Assembly: GCA_900554535.1 (NCBI GenBank)
Contig: USIA01000035.1
Span: 1 to 12,952 of the forward strand
Direction of reading: 5' to 3'
Origin: an uncultured Oscillospiraceae bacterium
GTDB taxonomy: Bacteria > Bacillota > Clostridia > Oscillospirales > Acutalibacteraceae
DNA: 12,952 bases
Every line of letters starts with the position of its first letter. Position 1 is the stretch's first letter. Below the pieces are notes generated by a model that was given only the letters and a program-made list of their open reading frames with translations, was not told the origin of the DNA and ran no database searches. A program made the translations under genes and the position numbers. Of the stretch, positions 6,478 through 12,952 are shown in pieces.

Positions 6478-6492
6478 GTGGCCAACTAATTT

Positions 6493-6825
6493 TCAGGTAT
6501 TGTGATCCACCTGATGGAATTTTTTCAAATTTCCGGTCTTTTCTGAACGGCGGTCGAGCTCAGCCTCCAGCTCATCAAGTGTGATTCCTTCATTGACCAT
6601 CATCACCATCAAATGGTATTGCAGATCTGCAATCTCGCTGATTGTATCTTTTGCAATGCCGTTTTTTGCGGCAATAATTGTCTCGCTGCATTCTTCGCCA
6701 ACCTTTTTCAGGATCTTGTCGAGCCCCTGCTCAAACAGATAACACGTGTAGGACCCCTCTTTATGCTCGCTGCGGCGCTTGAGCACTGTATTGTATAACG
6801 CTTGAAATGTATCATGCATCGGCAT
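6493..6825 (-). CDS. hisE: Phosphoribosyl-ATP pyrophosphohydrolase (HisE)
   Basis: HisE hydrolyses phosphoribosyl-ATP to phosphoribosyl-AMP and pyrophosphate, the second step of histidine synthesis. The 110-residue product is a single all-alpha MazG-like domain of normal length. The metal-binding acidic motif KKVGEECSETIIAAKN (40-55) includes E44, E45 and E48. SEIADLQYH (63-71) supplies E64 and D67. The ATG at 6825 is chosen because GGAGG lies 9 nt upstream. A second in-frame ATG at 6819 would be 15 nt from that site and fits less well. The gene overlaps the end of hisI by 14 nt and is the last gene of the operon. HisI and HisE are separate proteins here, not the fused HisIE found in many bacteria. 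Confidence 0.95.
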   Translation of the reverse strand: MPMHDTFQALYNTVLKRRSEHKEGSYTCYLFEQGLDKILKKVGEECSETIIAAKNGIAKDTISEIADLQYHLMVMMVNEGITLDELEAELDRRSEKTGNLKKFHQVDHNT

Positions 6826-7171
6826 TGGTATCATCCTCCAAAATTCGATTGAAAAAGCAGCTGTGATGGCCTGTATGGCAGGCTGCGCCTGTCTGGTGGA
6901 CCACAACCAGCAGGGTATCGTCGTCACAGTCGCCTGTGATGGAAACGACCTTTTGCAGGTGACCAGAGGTCGCGCCCTTGTTCCACAGCTCCTGGCGCGA
7001 GCGGGACCAAAACCAGGTGTAGCCGGTCTCCAGCGTCTTGCGCAGGGATTCGCGGTTCATATAAGCCAACATCAGCACCTTATTGGTGCCGTATTCCTGC
7101 ACAATCGCAGGGATCAACTCGCCCTTTTGAAAATAGCGATCATAGTCAAATGTGGCTGGATCAGGTCTCAT
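6812..7171 (-). CDS. hisI: Phosphoribosyl-AMP cyclohydrolase (HisI)
   Basis: HisI opens the adenine ring of phosphoribosyl-AMP to give ProFAR (BBM II), the third pathway step. The product has 119 residues, the size of the stand-alone enzyme. GDCDDDTLLV (80-89) carries the Mg-binding aspartates D81, D83 and D85 and Zn ligand C82. GAACHTGHHSCFF (95-107) carries Zn ligands C98 and C105. WSRSRQELWNKGATSG (55-70) is the strongly conserved family core. The ATG at 7171 is chosen because the AGGAGG upstream is then 8 nt away. The in-frame ATG at 7177 would leave only 2 nt. With this start the gene overlaps the end of hisA by 11 nt. In most hisZGDBHAFIE-type operons hisF precedes hisI, but here hisA does. 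Confidence 0.96.
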   Translation of the reverse strand: MRPDPATFDYDRYFQKGELIPAIVQEYGTNKVLMLAYMNRESLRKTLETGYTWFWSRSRQELWNKGATSGHLQKVVSITGDCDDDTLLVVVHQTGAACHTGHHSCFFNRILEDDTNADA

Positions 7172-7892
7172 CGGCATTTCCTCCTGCAATTTTGAGGGCC
7201 TCGTGCAGGTCGAGCGCCCCGGTATAAATGGATTTTCCGCAAATGGCTCCATACAGGTTCAATTGCTTTAGAGCACGGATATCTTCTGGCCCGCTGATGC
7301 CGCCGCTGGCCACAACGTCGCAGGAAACCGCCTTGTTTAACGCATCCAGCATGGTGAGGTTTGGACCGGAAAGCATTCCGTCGCGGGAAATGTCCGTAAA
7401 GATCAGCGTCGACGCGCCGAGTTGTTCCATCCGCTTTCCCATTTCGATATAATCTACAGATGAAGTTTCGAGCCAGCCTTCAGCTGCAACCTTGCCATCG
7501 CGGGCGTCAATGCCGATTGCGATGCGTGGGCCATAGGTGCGGATAGCCTCTGCCGTGAAATCCGGATCACGTAACGCCGCCGAGCCGAGGATCACGCGCG
7601 CGACACCATTTTCGAGATAACGGGTAACCGTCTCCATACGCCGAATGCCGCCGCCGACCTCCACGTGCAGGCCGGTCTTTTGCACAACGCTAAAAATTAG
7701 ATCCTCGTTGACCGGATGAGCGTCCTTGGCGCCATTGAGATCGACCATGTGCAGCCAAGTTGCACCTGCCGCCTCAAATTTTTGTGCCGTATCGACAGCG
7801 CCCTCGGCGACCTTGTGCGCGGTCGCATAATCGCCGCGGTAAAGGCGCACACATTCGCCGTCTTTGATGTCAATTGCGGGGAAAATGAGCAT
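7161..7892 (-). CDS. hisA: ProFAR isomerase (HisA)
   Basis: HisA converts ProFAR to PRFAR, the substrate of IGP synthase, by an Amadori rearrangement. It is a 243-residue (beta/alpha)8 barrel with the two internal halves expected of HisA/HisF. The catalytic aspartates are D8 (FPAIDI) and D129 (IAIGIDARDGKVAAEGW, 125-140). Phosphate-binding loops are VEVGGGIR (78-84) and VVASGGIS (193-200). The EGW after the second Asp and the DLNGA at 51-55 favour HisA over HisF. The ATG at 7892 sits 7 nt behind AGAGGAG. A TTG at 7913 in the same frame lies inside hisB and has no such site. hisB ends 17 nt upstream. No hisH or hisF flanks this gene. Confidence 0.96.
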   Translation of the reverse strand: MLIFPAIDIKDGECVRLYRGDYATAHKVAEGAVDTAQKFEAAGATWLHMVDLNGAKDAHPVNEDLIFSVVQKTGLHVEVGGGIRRMETVTRYLENGVARVILGSAALRDPDFTAEAIRTYGPRIAIGIDARDGKVAAEGWLETSSVDYIEMGKRMEQLGASTLIFTDISRDGMLSGPNLTMLDALNKAVSCDVVASGGISGPEDIRALKQLNLYGAICGKSIYTGALDLHEALKIAGGNADET

Positions 7893-7909
7893 ACTGTCTC
7901 CTCTTTCTT

Positions 7910-8482
7910 TCAAAGGGAACCCTTCGTCGAAAGCACGCCTTCCCGCGGCATAACCGCCGCCTGCAGGGCATGTCCCAAAGACTTAAAGATTCCCTCAATT
8001 TCGTGGTGGGCATTCTTCCCATACAACACCCGGCTATGCAACGTGATGCCTGCATGCATGGCGAAGGCGCGCAGGAATTCCTCCGTCATGCAAGTGTCGA
8101 ACGCCCCAACGCGTTCCTGCTCAAACGTGCCGTCAAATACCAGAAACGGCCGTCCGCTGACGTCCACACTCGTAAAGCACAGCGCTTCATCCATGGGGAT
8201 ATAGAAGCTGCCATAGCGTGCGATACCCCCTTTATCGCCTAGAGCCTTTGCCAATGCATCGCCCAGGACGATGCCGACATCCTCGATTGTATGGTGACAA
8301 TCGACCTGCAAATCGCCCGCCGCGTGAACCCGCAGGCCAAAACCCGCATGCACCCCCAAAGCTGTCAGCATATGGTCAAAAAAACCGATGCCCGTATCGA
8401 TGGAAACTGAACCGCCATCCAGGCACAGCGCAACTGTAATGTCGGTTTCTTTTGTCTTGCGCGTCACTTCCGCTTTGCGCAT
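7910..8482 (-). CDS. hisB: Imidazoleglycerol-phosphate dehydratase (HisB)
   Basis: HisB dehydrates imidazoleglycerol phosphate to imidazoleacetol phosphate using Mn. The product has 190 residues and is the monofunctional dehydratase without a phosphatase domain, so histidinol-phosphate phosphatase must come from another gene. Metal-ligand motifs are FFDHML (35-40), DCHHTIEDVGI (62-72) and the second-half HHEIEGIFKSLGHAL (159-173). The start at 8482 gives the family-like beginning MRKAEVTRKTKETDI and follows an AGGGGG site 8 nt upstream. An ATG at 8500 overlapping the hisC stop (ATGA) would add six residues, with only a weak GGAAGA nearby. It is possible but less likely. Confidence 0.95.
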   Translation of the reverse strand: MRKAEVTRKTKETDITVALCLDGGSVSIDTGIGFFDHMLTALGVHAGFGLRVHAAGDLQVDCHHTIEDVGIVLGDALAKALGDKGGIARYGSFYIPMDEALCFTSVDVSGRPFLVFDGTFEQERVGAFDTCMTEEFLRAFAMHAGITLHSRVLYGKNAHHEIEGIFKSLGHALQAAVMPREGVLSTKGSL

Positions 8483-8496
8483 GGTATCGCCCCCTG

Positions 8497-9567
8497 TCAT
8501 TTGGATTCTTCCAAAAACGCCCGCAGGCTCGCAAGAAAGGCATCATCCTCTTGAACCGTCCCGGCGGTGATGCGCAGCATGCCCGGGAACTTGCGCACCG
8601 AAACCTTGCGCTTCATCAAAAATGCATGCAGATCGGCTGCATTCGGTGTGCATATGGTCACGAAATTGGCTGCGCTGGGATAGAGCCGAAATGCGCCCAG
8701 ATGGGCGTCAAGCAGATTTTGCAACTGCGCTTGCAAATAATCGCGCGACTGGATGGTCTCCTTAATTTGACGGCGCAGGGTCTCTTTTTCGCGCAGCACT
8801 ACAGCTGCCACGCGTTGCGTCATGGTATTCACATTATAGACCGACTTGACCACATGCAGGACGCCTGTCAAACGTGGATTTGCCACGGCAAAGCCGAGAC
8901 GCAGCGCAGCCAGTCCCATCTTGGAGCAGGTTTTGAGGATGACGAGGTTGTCATAGGCATCCTCGTCGCCGAGTAGGGATTGGGCAGGCTCCCAAAAATC
9001 CATATACGCTTCATCCACGACTACCAACGTATCCGGCAGGCCGCGTAGGATACGCACGACTTCTTCTTTGGGTAAGCCGATGGAAGTCGGGTTACAGGGA
9101 TTGCTGAACAGCACTAGCCGCGCCTTGCACGCTTTGGCCTGCTCAATCAGGCTATCCGCAGAAATCTCAAACGAATCGCCCTTGTTCACCAGCACATACG
9201 GCGTTTCCGCCAGCAGCGGATAAAACGTATACATCGAAAAATCGGGGTCTGTTGTCAGCATGGTTTCGCCTTTCATCAAAAAAGCGGAAACCAACAGGCC
9301 GATCAGCTCATCCGAGCCATTGCCCGCTGTGACGTGGGCCGGATTGATGCCATAAAAGCCGGCGAATGCCTCACAGAGATCCGCTGCGTAGGCATCCGGA
9401 TAGCGGTTAAAAGAGATTTGCGGGATTTCGGCCGCCGCCTGCTCCAGAAGCGATTGGGGCAAATTGATGCCGCATTCATTGGCGTCCAGGTGAATGATAT
9501 CCGGGTCCTCCTGCACGGGCGTATAGGGCTGAAAGCCGCGCAGCTTTTCATTGAGTTGATATGTCAT
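8497..9567 (-). CDS. hisC: Histidinol-phosphate aminotransferase (HisC)
   Basis: HisC is a PLP enzyme that transfers an amino group from glutamate to imidazoleacetol phosphate, giving histidinol phosphate. It has 356 residues, the usual fold-type I length. The N-terminal substrate motif LDANECGINLP (27-37) matches L(N/D)ANEnP. GNGSDELI (82-89) contacts the cofactor phosphate. NPCNPT (156-161) and VVDEAYMDF (183-191) supply the Asn and Asp that hold PLP. CSKMGLAALRLGF (214-226) contains the Schiff-base Lys K216 and R223. R332 in LRITAGT is the carboxylate-binding Arg. Its ATG, behind a GAGG 8 nt upstream, lies inside hisD with a 20-nt overlap. The position inside the his operon fits HisC and not another aminotransferase. 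Confidence 0.95.
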   Translation of the reverse strand: MTYQLNEKLRGFQPYTPVQEDPDIIHLDANECGINLPQSLLEQAAAEIPQISFNRYPDAYAADLCEAFAGFYGINPAHVTAGNGSDELIGLLVSAFLMKGETMLTTDPDFSMYTFYPLLAETPYVLVNKGDSFEISADSLIEQAKACKARLVLFSNPCNPTSIGLPKEEVVRILRGLPDTLVVVDEAYMDFWEPAQSLLGDEDAYDNLVILKTCSKMGLAALRLGFAVANPRLTGVLHVVKSVYNVNTMTQRVAAVVLREKETLRRQIKETIQSRDYLQAQLQNLLDAHLGAFRLYPSAANFVTICTPNAADLHAFLMKRKVSVRKFPGMLRITAGTVQEDDAFLASLRAFLEESK

Positions 9568-10852
9568 TTGTCTGCCTCACTTGAATGGAATTTGCATGAG
9601 CGGTCAAGCCCTCGGCCTTGGCGAGAGTCATGATGTCTGTCGCCGCCGGGGCGAGCGCTTCCTTCGTATAATAAATGAAACTCGACTTTTTCAGGAAGCT
9701 GTCTACGGAAAGCGGCGAGAAAAACCGCGCTGTCCCGCTGGTGGGCAGGACATGGTTCGGACCCGCATAATAGTCGCCGAGCGGTTCCGGGGAATAATTG
9801 CCGAGGAACACGCTGCCCGCATTGTCGATGCGGCCCACGTATTCGACCGGGTTTGCCACACACAGCTCCAAGTGTTCCGGCGCAATGTCGTTTGCGAATT
9901 CGATCGCTTCATCCATATTGTTGCAAAGCAGGATCGCCCCATAATGGTCGAGCGAATCGTTGATGATGTCCTTGCGCGACAGGTGCTCAATCTGTTGGTA
10001 CAGTTCTTTGACGGTGGCATCCGCAATTTGCTCGCTCGTTGTCAAAAGCACCGCAGAGGCCATGCGGTCGTGCTCCGCCTGGCTCATCAGGTCTGCTGCC
10101 AGAAAACGCGGATTGGCCGTTTCGTCCGCCACAATCAAAATCTCGCTGGGACCGGCTACCATGTCGATATCCACTGTACCATAAAGATGCCGCTTAGCGG
10201 TCGCCACATAGATGTTGCCCGGACCAACGATTTTATCCACCTTGGGGATGGTCTCAGTGCCATAAGCGAGTGCTGCGACACCCTGTGCGCCGCCGACTAA
10301 AAACACGCGGTCCACGCCCGCTTCAAGCGCCGCAGCCATGATGTCCGGGTTTGGCTTGCCGCCCTTTGCGGGGGGCGTCGCCATGACGATCTCCCCCACT
10401 CCCGCGATCTTTGCGGGGATGGCGTTCATCAGAACACTGCTTGGATACGCCGCCGTCCCGCCGGGAACATAGATGCCCACGCGGTGCAGACCGCGGATGC
10501 GCTGGCCCATCAAAACGCCGTCCGCGCGCGGCTCACACCAGCTCTGTTGCTTTTGGCGTTCGTGGAAATCCGCAATATTGGCTGCCGCCTTGTGGAGGGC
10601 GGACAAAAACGCCGGGGCGCAAGACTTGGCGAGCGCCTCCATTTCCTCGTGGCTGACCTCCACAGATTCCGGCATGGCGCCGTCAAAGCGCAGGGTATAT
10701 TCCCGTACCGCCTTGTCGCCGTTTTCCTTGACATTTTGCAAAATTTCCGCAACCGCAGCATCGACCTTTTTTCCCTTGTCATCGCTGCGTGCGCGGAATT
10801 TCCGGATAAATTCCCTTGCAGGGTCCCCGCCCTGACGGACGATCTGGATCAT
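9548..10852 (-). CDS. hisD: Histidinol dehydrogenase (HisD)
   Basis: HisD oxidises L-histidinol in two NAD-dependent steps to L-histidine, the last step of the pathway. It has 434 residues, the family norm. The Zn-site residues are visible: Q258 and H261 (SQAEHD), D360 (GDYYAGPNHVLPT) and H419 (AHANSI). The catalytic pair is E326-H327 (APEHLE). VGIYVPGGTAAYPSSVLMNA (125-144) and VGPGNIYV (209-216) are strong family signatures. The ATG at 10852 overlaps the hisG TAA by one base (TAATG) and has a near-perfect AAAGGAGG 7-8 nt upstream. An in-frame start 108 nt further upstream lies inside hisG and would add an unrelated extension. Confidence 0.97.
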   Translation of the reverse strand: MIQIVRQGGDPAREFIRKFRARSDDKGKKVDAAVAEILQNVKENGDKAVREYTLRFDGAMPESVEVSHEEMEALAKSCAPAFLSALHKAAANIADFHERQKQQSWCEPRADGVLMGQRIRGLHRVGIYVPGGTAAYPSSVLMNAIPAKIAGVGEIVMATPPAKGGKPNPDIMAAALEAGVDRVFLVGGAQGVAALAYGTETIPKVDKIVGPGNIYVATAKRHLYGTVDIDMVAGPSEILIVADETANPRFLAADLMSQAEHDRMASAVLLTTSEQIADATVKELYQQIEHLSRKDIINDSLDHYGAILLCNNMDEAIEFANDIAPEHLELCVANPVEYVGRIDNAGSVFLGNYSPEPLGDYYAGPNHVLPTSGTARFFSPLSVDSFLKKSSFIYYTKEALAPAATDIMTLAKAEGLTAHANSIQVRQTNDISTQ

Positions 10853-11484
10853 TACTGTTCCTCCTTTGCCTGCTCCATGCGGGAAGCCAGGCTTTCTATC
10901 TCCTGTTTGCGCAGCTTCAGGCTCGCCGAATTGGCAATCAGGCGCGCAGAAATCTGACAAATGGTATCGATCACAGCCAGGCCGTTTTCCCTGAGCGTGG
11001 TGCCTGTTTCCACGATATCGACGATGGCATCCGCAAGGCCCAAAAGCGGTGCCAGCTCGACGCTGCCCTCGATCTTGATGATATTGACATCCATCGCTTT
11101 CCCCTCAAAGTAGCTGCGCGCCACTTTGGGATATTTGCTGGCGATGGTACGGGTATGGTAGCCTTCAAAAAAATTCTTCCCCACAGGGCCTGCCAGACAA
11201 AAACGGCACTTGCCGAACCCCAGGTCCATCAGCTCATAAAAGCCGCCGCGCGACTCGAGGATCGTGTCCTTGCCGACAACGCCCAAGTCACACACGCCGT
11301 GCTCGACATACGTAATTACATCCGCGGCCTTTGCCAGCACCACTTCAATGGAATCCCCGACCGGCAAAATCAGCTTGCGGCCCTTTTCGTGGACTGCCGT
11401 GCAGTCAAACCCGATTTTCTCCAGAAGGCCAACCGTGTCTTTTTCCAGGCGGCCCTTTGTCAATGCAATCCGCAACGGTTTCAT
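10852..11484 (-). CDS. hisG: ATP phosphoribosyltransferase catalytic subunit, short form (HisG)
   Basis: HisG condenses ATP with PRPP, the committed and feedback-controlled first step. At 210 residues this is the short form, which lacks the C-terminal regulatory domain and acts in a hetero-octamer with HisZ, encoded directly upstream. The start LRIALTKGRLEK (4-15) is typical. The PRPP-binding loop DAIVDIVETGTTL is at 152-164. The hinge KIEGSVELAP (137-146) matches the family pattern. The ATG overlaps the hisZ TGA (ATGA) with GGAGGTG 6-8 nt upstream, so the two subunits are probably made by coupled translation in matched amounts. Confidence 0.97.
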   Translation of the reverse strand: MKPLRIALTKGRLEKDTVGLLEKIGFDCTAVHEKGRKLILPVGDSIEVVLAKAADVITYVEHGVCDLGVVGKDTILESRGGFYELMDLGFGKCRFCLAGPVGKNFFEGYHTRTIASKYPKVARSYFEGKAMDVNIIKIEGSVELAPLLGLADAIVDIVETGTTLRENGLAVIDTICQISARLIANSASLKLRKQEIESLASRMEQAKEEQ

Positions 11485-12671
11485 AGCTGCACCTCCGTGA
11501 TGGTTTCGCCGACGACATCCAGCCGCCGGATCCCGCGCGCACGTGCATACGCCTCCGCGTCCGCGCGCTCCTGCGCCACCGAGGATTCGCAGTGGATCCC
11601 CTGCTTTTCCAAGGCGCGCGCATGGGACAGTGCTTTGATTGTATGGCCCTTTTCGCTATAGACCAGAACCTCCGGCGCAGGTACTGCGTATTGCCCTTTA
11701 GAAAGTGCAATGCGCGTCAGTGCATCGACATCAATCGCAAATCCAGTGGCAGGCATCGGGCGGCCAAAATGGGACAACAGGTTATTGTACCGGCCGCCCA
11801 GCATCACTGCATCCCCATAGCCTTCCGTATAGGCAGTAAACACCAAGCCCGTATAATAATCATTGCGCTGCACAAGGCCCAGATCTACGATCACGCGGTC
11901 GCCAAGGCCCAAATCCTGCACCGCATGATAAATCTTATGCAGATAAGCCAGCGTCTCGTTGGCCACCTCTGCCGGGCAAACAGCCTCTGCCTGTGCAAAG
12001 ACCTCTTCCCCGCCAAAAAGCCGCGGCAAGCGCCGCATGCTGGCGACAGCCTGTGACTGCGGCAGTGCATCCAGCATTGTATCCAGTGCGGCATAATTCT
12101 TGCTCTCAATCGCACCGCGGATGTCCTCCCGCATATTGTCATTGATCGGCAATCTCTCGGCAAGAGCGCGGAAGAATCCCGCATGTCCCAGTTCCAGCCG
12201 AAAATCCGGCACGCAGGTGGAAAGCGCTTCCACCGCCGTGGTGAGCACTTCCAGATCCGCACGGATACCGTCAGCACCCATCAGCTCTACACCGGCCTGC
12301 ATGTTCTCGTCCTGCAGGCCTGCAAGGCCCGGATTGCTGCGCCAAACCGGCTGTACGTAAAACAGGCGCAATGGCAACTGGTGCCCCTGCAGGCGTGTTG
12401 AAACCAGGCGTGCAATTGGCAAAGTGGAATCGGGCCGCATCACCATCAGACGGCCGTGGCGGTCAGTCAGCTTATACATGCTCTCCGGCGCAATACCGGA
12501 GACTTCCGGATCGCAGACATCGTAAAATTCGAGTCCCGAAGTCATGACCTCATTGTATCCCCGCTGCCGGAATGCATCCGCAAGCTTACGCTCCACATCG
12601 CGGCGGGCCAGGCACTCCTCAAACAAAAGGTCGCGCGTTCCCTCGGGCGTGATTTTATTATTCTGTTTCAT
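11481..12671 (-). CDS. hisZ: ATP phosphoribosyltransferase regulatory subunit (HisZ)
   Basis: HisZ is a histidyl-tRNA synthetase paralogue that has lost aminoacylation and instead binds and regulates short HisG, carrying the histidine feedback response. The 396-residue product keeps the class II synthetase-like core. It begins with PEGTRDLLFEE (9-19). The motif 2 region is RPDSTLPIARLVSTR (79-93) followed by RLFYVQPVWR (101-110). The late signature is GGRYNNLL (312-319 region), near GFAIDVDALTR. Its length and position before short hisG separate it from true HisS, which is longer and has an anticodon-binding domain. It is the first gene of the operon. Its ribosome binding site is weak: AAGGA lies about 13 nt from the ATG, and no better start is visible. 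Confidence 0.95.
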   Translation of the reverse strand: MKQNNKITPEGTRDLLFEECLARRDVERKLADAFRQRGYNEVMTSGLEFYDVCDPEVSGIAPESMYKLTDRHGRLMVMRPDSTLPIARLVSTRLQGHQLPLRLFYVQPVWRSNPGLAGLQDENMQAGVELMGADGIRADLEVLTTAVEALSTCVPDFRLELGHAGFFRALAERLPINDNMREDIRGAIESKNYAALDTMLDALPQSQAVASMRRLPRLFGGEEVFAQAEAVCPAEVANETLAYLHKIYHAVQDLGLGDRVIVDLGLVQRNDYYTGLVFTAYTEGYGDAVMLGGRYNNLLSHFGRPMPATGFAIDVDALTRIALSKGQYAVPAPEVLVYSEKGHTIKALSHARALEKQGIHCESSVAQERADAEAYARARGIRRLDVVGETITEVQL

Positions 12672-12703
12672 TTGGCACGCTCAATCCTTACATCAATTTA
12701 CTT

Positions 12704-12724
12704 TAGTGCGCTACTATAATACTA
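12704..12724. promoter_or_regulatory. Candidate operator overlapping the his promoter
   Basis: TAGT (12704-12707) and ACTA (12713-12716) form a 13-bp interrupted palindrome over the expected transcription start. A further ACTA at 12721-12724 lies 8 bp away, within the -10 region. TAGT/ACTA half-sites resemble those of TrpR-like regulators. A TrpR-family protein (YerC/HisR) has been proposed to control his genes in Firmicutes. The half-sites are seen in the sequence. The link to that regulator is inference. Confidence 0.35.
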
Positions 12725-12745
12725 TGTGAAACATCTCTTTGTCAA
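12716..12745 (-). promoter_or_regulatory. Promoter of the his operon
   Basis: On the minus strand a perfect TTGACA (12740-12745) and TATTAT (12716-12721) are separated by 18 bp. The inferred start near 12709 leaves a leader of about 38 nt before hisZ. That is too short for a T-box or a peptide-attenuator leader, so control is more likely at initiation. Confidence 0.8.
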
Positions 12746-12805
12746 CCATTGTTTTGTAAAATTTCAGGCACAAACGGAATTGCATTCATGGAAGACTGCA
12801 TTTCA

Positions 12806-12952
12806 TCAGAACAGGCTCATCTGGCTGCTTTCTGGCAGACCGTTGAGCGCCCCCGCCTCCGCCAGATGGTCGATAACCGATTTGCTGACCTTGCTGCGCG
12901 CGCGCAAGTCGTCGATGGAAATGTACGGTCCGCCGTCGCGGGCGGCGGCCAG
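12806..12952 (-). CDS. polC: DNA polymerase III PolC-type alpha subunit, C-terminal 48 residues (5' end outside window)
   Basis: On the minus strand the frame is open from the window edge to a TGA at 12806-12808. The 48 visible residues match the extreme C-terminus of PolC, the Gram-positive replicative DNA polymerase with built-in 3'-5' exonuclease. They comprise a small helical part with ISIDDLRARSKVSKSVIDHL, then an acidic turn and the hallmark ending LPESSQMSLF. The family usually ends in LPESxQLSLF. The gene reads toward the his operon, with 134 bp between its stop and hisZ. I see no convincing terminator hairpin in that gap, so read-through into his genes is possible. Confidence 0.9.
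   Translation of the reverse strand: MAAARDGGPYISIDDLRARSKVSKSVIDHLAEAGALNGLPESSQMSLF

Noticed and set aside
10853..10960. Longer HisD starting inside hisG
   Set aside because: The added 36 residues are out-of-frame hisG sequence. The ATG at 10852 has a near-perfect ribosome binding site and a TAATG junction with hisG.
10816..11661. 281-codon open frame on the plus strand opposite hisG and hisZ
   Set aside because: It is fully covered by two certain genes on the other strand and shows no domain or start signal.
12672..12709. T-box or leader-peptide attenuator before hisZ
   Set aside because: The leader from the likely start site is about 38 nt, with no run of His codons and no hairpin pair.
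1..12952. CRISPR arrays, insertion sequences, tRNA or rRNA genes, phage or defence genes
   Set aside because: No repeat-spacer pattern, transposase motif, cloverleaf or defence domain was seen. The window is almost filled by housekeeping genes.

Overview
The window looks like chromosomal DNA of an anaerobic, moderately GC-rich Firmicute of the class Clostridia (Ruminococcaceae/Oscillospiraceae-like). The support is a PolC-type replicative polymerase C-terminus, a short-form HisG paired with HisZ, strong AGGAGG-type ribosome binding sites and sigmaA-like promoters. The exact genus cannot be read from the sequence. I saw no mobile element, CRISPR array, tRNA or rRNA, and no convincing undescribed multi-gene system. 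Most of the window is housekeeping metabolism, with several details that merit a second look.

Left part (1-4500). The 3' end of a YcxB-like membrane protein gene (+ strand) converges on the minus-strand gene mrp, and the two share a bidirectional terminator. mrp encodes an Fe-S cluster carrier ATPase and has its own promoter. Upstream of it, also on the minus strand, is a tight unit: an OmpR-type response regulator, an overlapping sensor histidine kinase, and a gpsA-like glycerol-3-phosphate dehydrogenase gene whose ATG overlaps the kinase stop codon. The gpsA product departs from the family at two normally conserved motifs.

Middle (4498-6492). A 326-bp divergent intergenic region carries a promoter for the two-component unit on the minus strand and an extended -10 promoter on the plus strand. 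The plus-strand promoter drives a lactate/malate dehydrogenase family gene whose specificity position carries Arg, as in malate dehydrogenases, rather than the Gln of lactate dehydrogenases. That gene converges on a tspO gene through a perfect 16-bp hairpin that can serve both strands.

Right part (6493-12952). A minus-strand histidine operon runs hisZ-hisG-hisD-hisC-hisB-hisA-hisI-hisE, with overlaps or gaps of at most 17 nt and a hairpin after hisE. It covers every step from PRPP plus ATP to histidine except two: IGP synthase (hisH and hisF, absent from their usual places between hisB/hisA and hisA/hisI) and histidinol-phosphate phosphatase. Those must be encoded elsewhere if the organism makes histidine. 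The operon promoter has a perfect TTGACA -35 box and overlaps TAGT/ACTA half-sites that may be an operator. The leader is too short for a T-box. The window ends in the last 48 codons of polC, upstream of the his promoter and in the same orientation.
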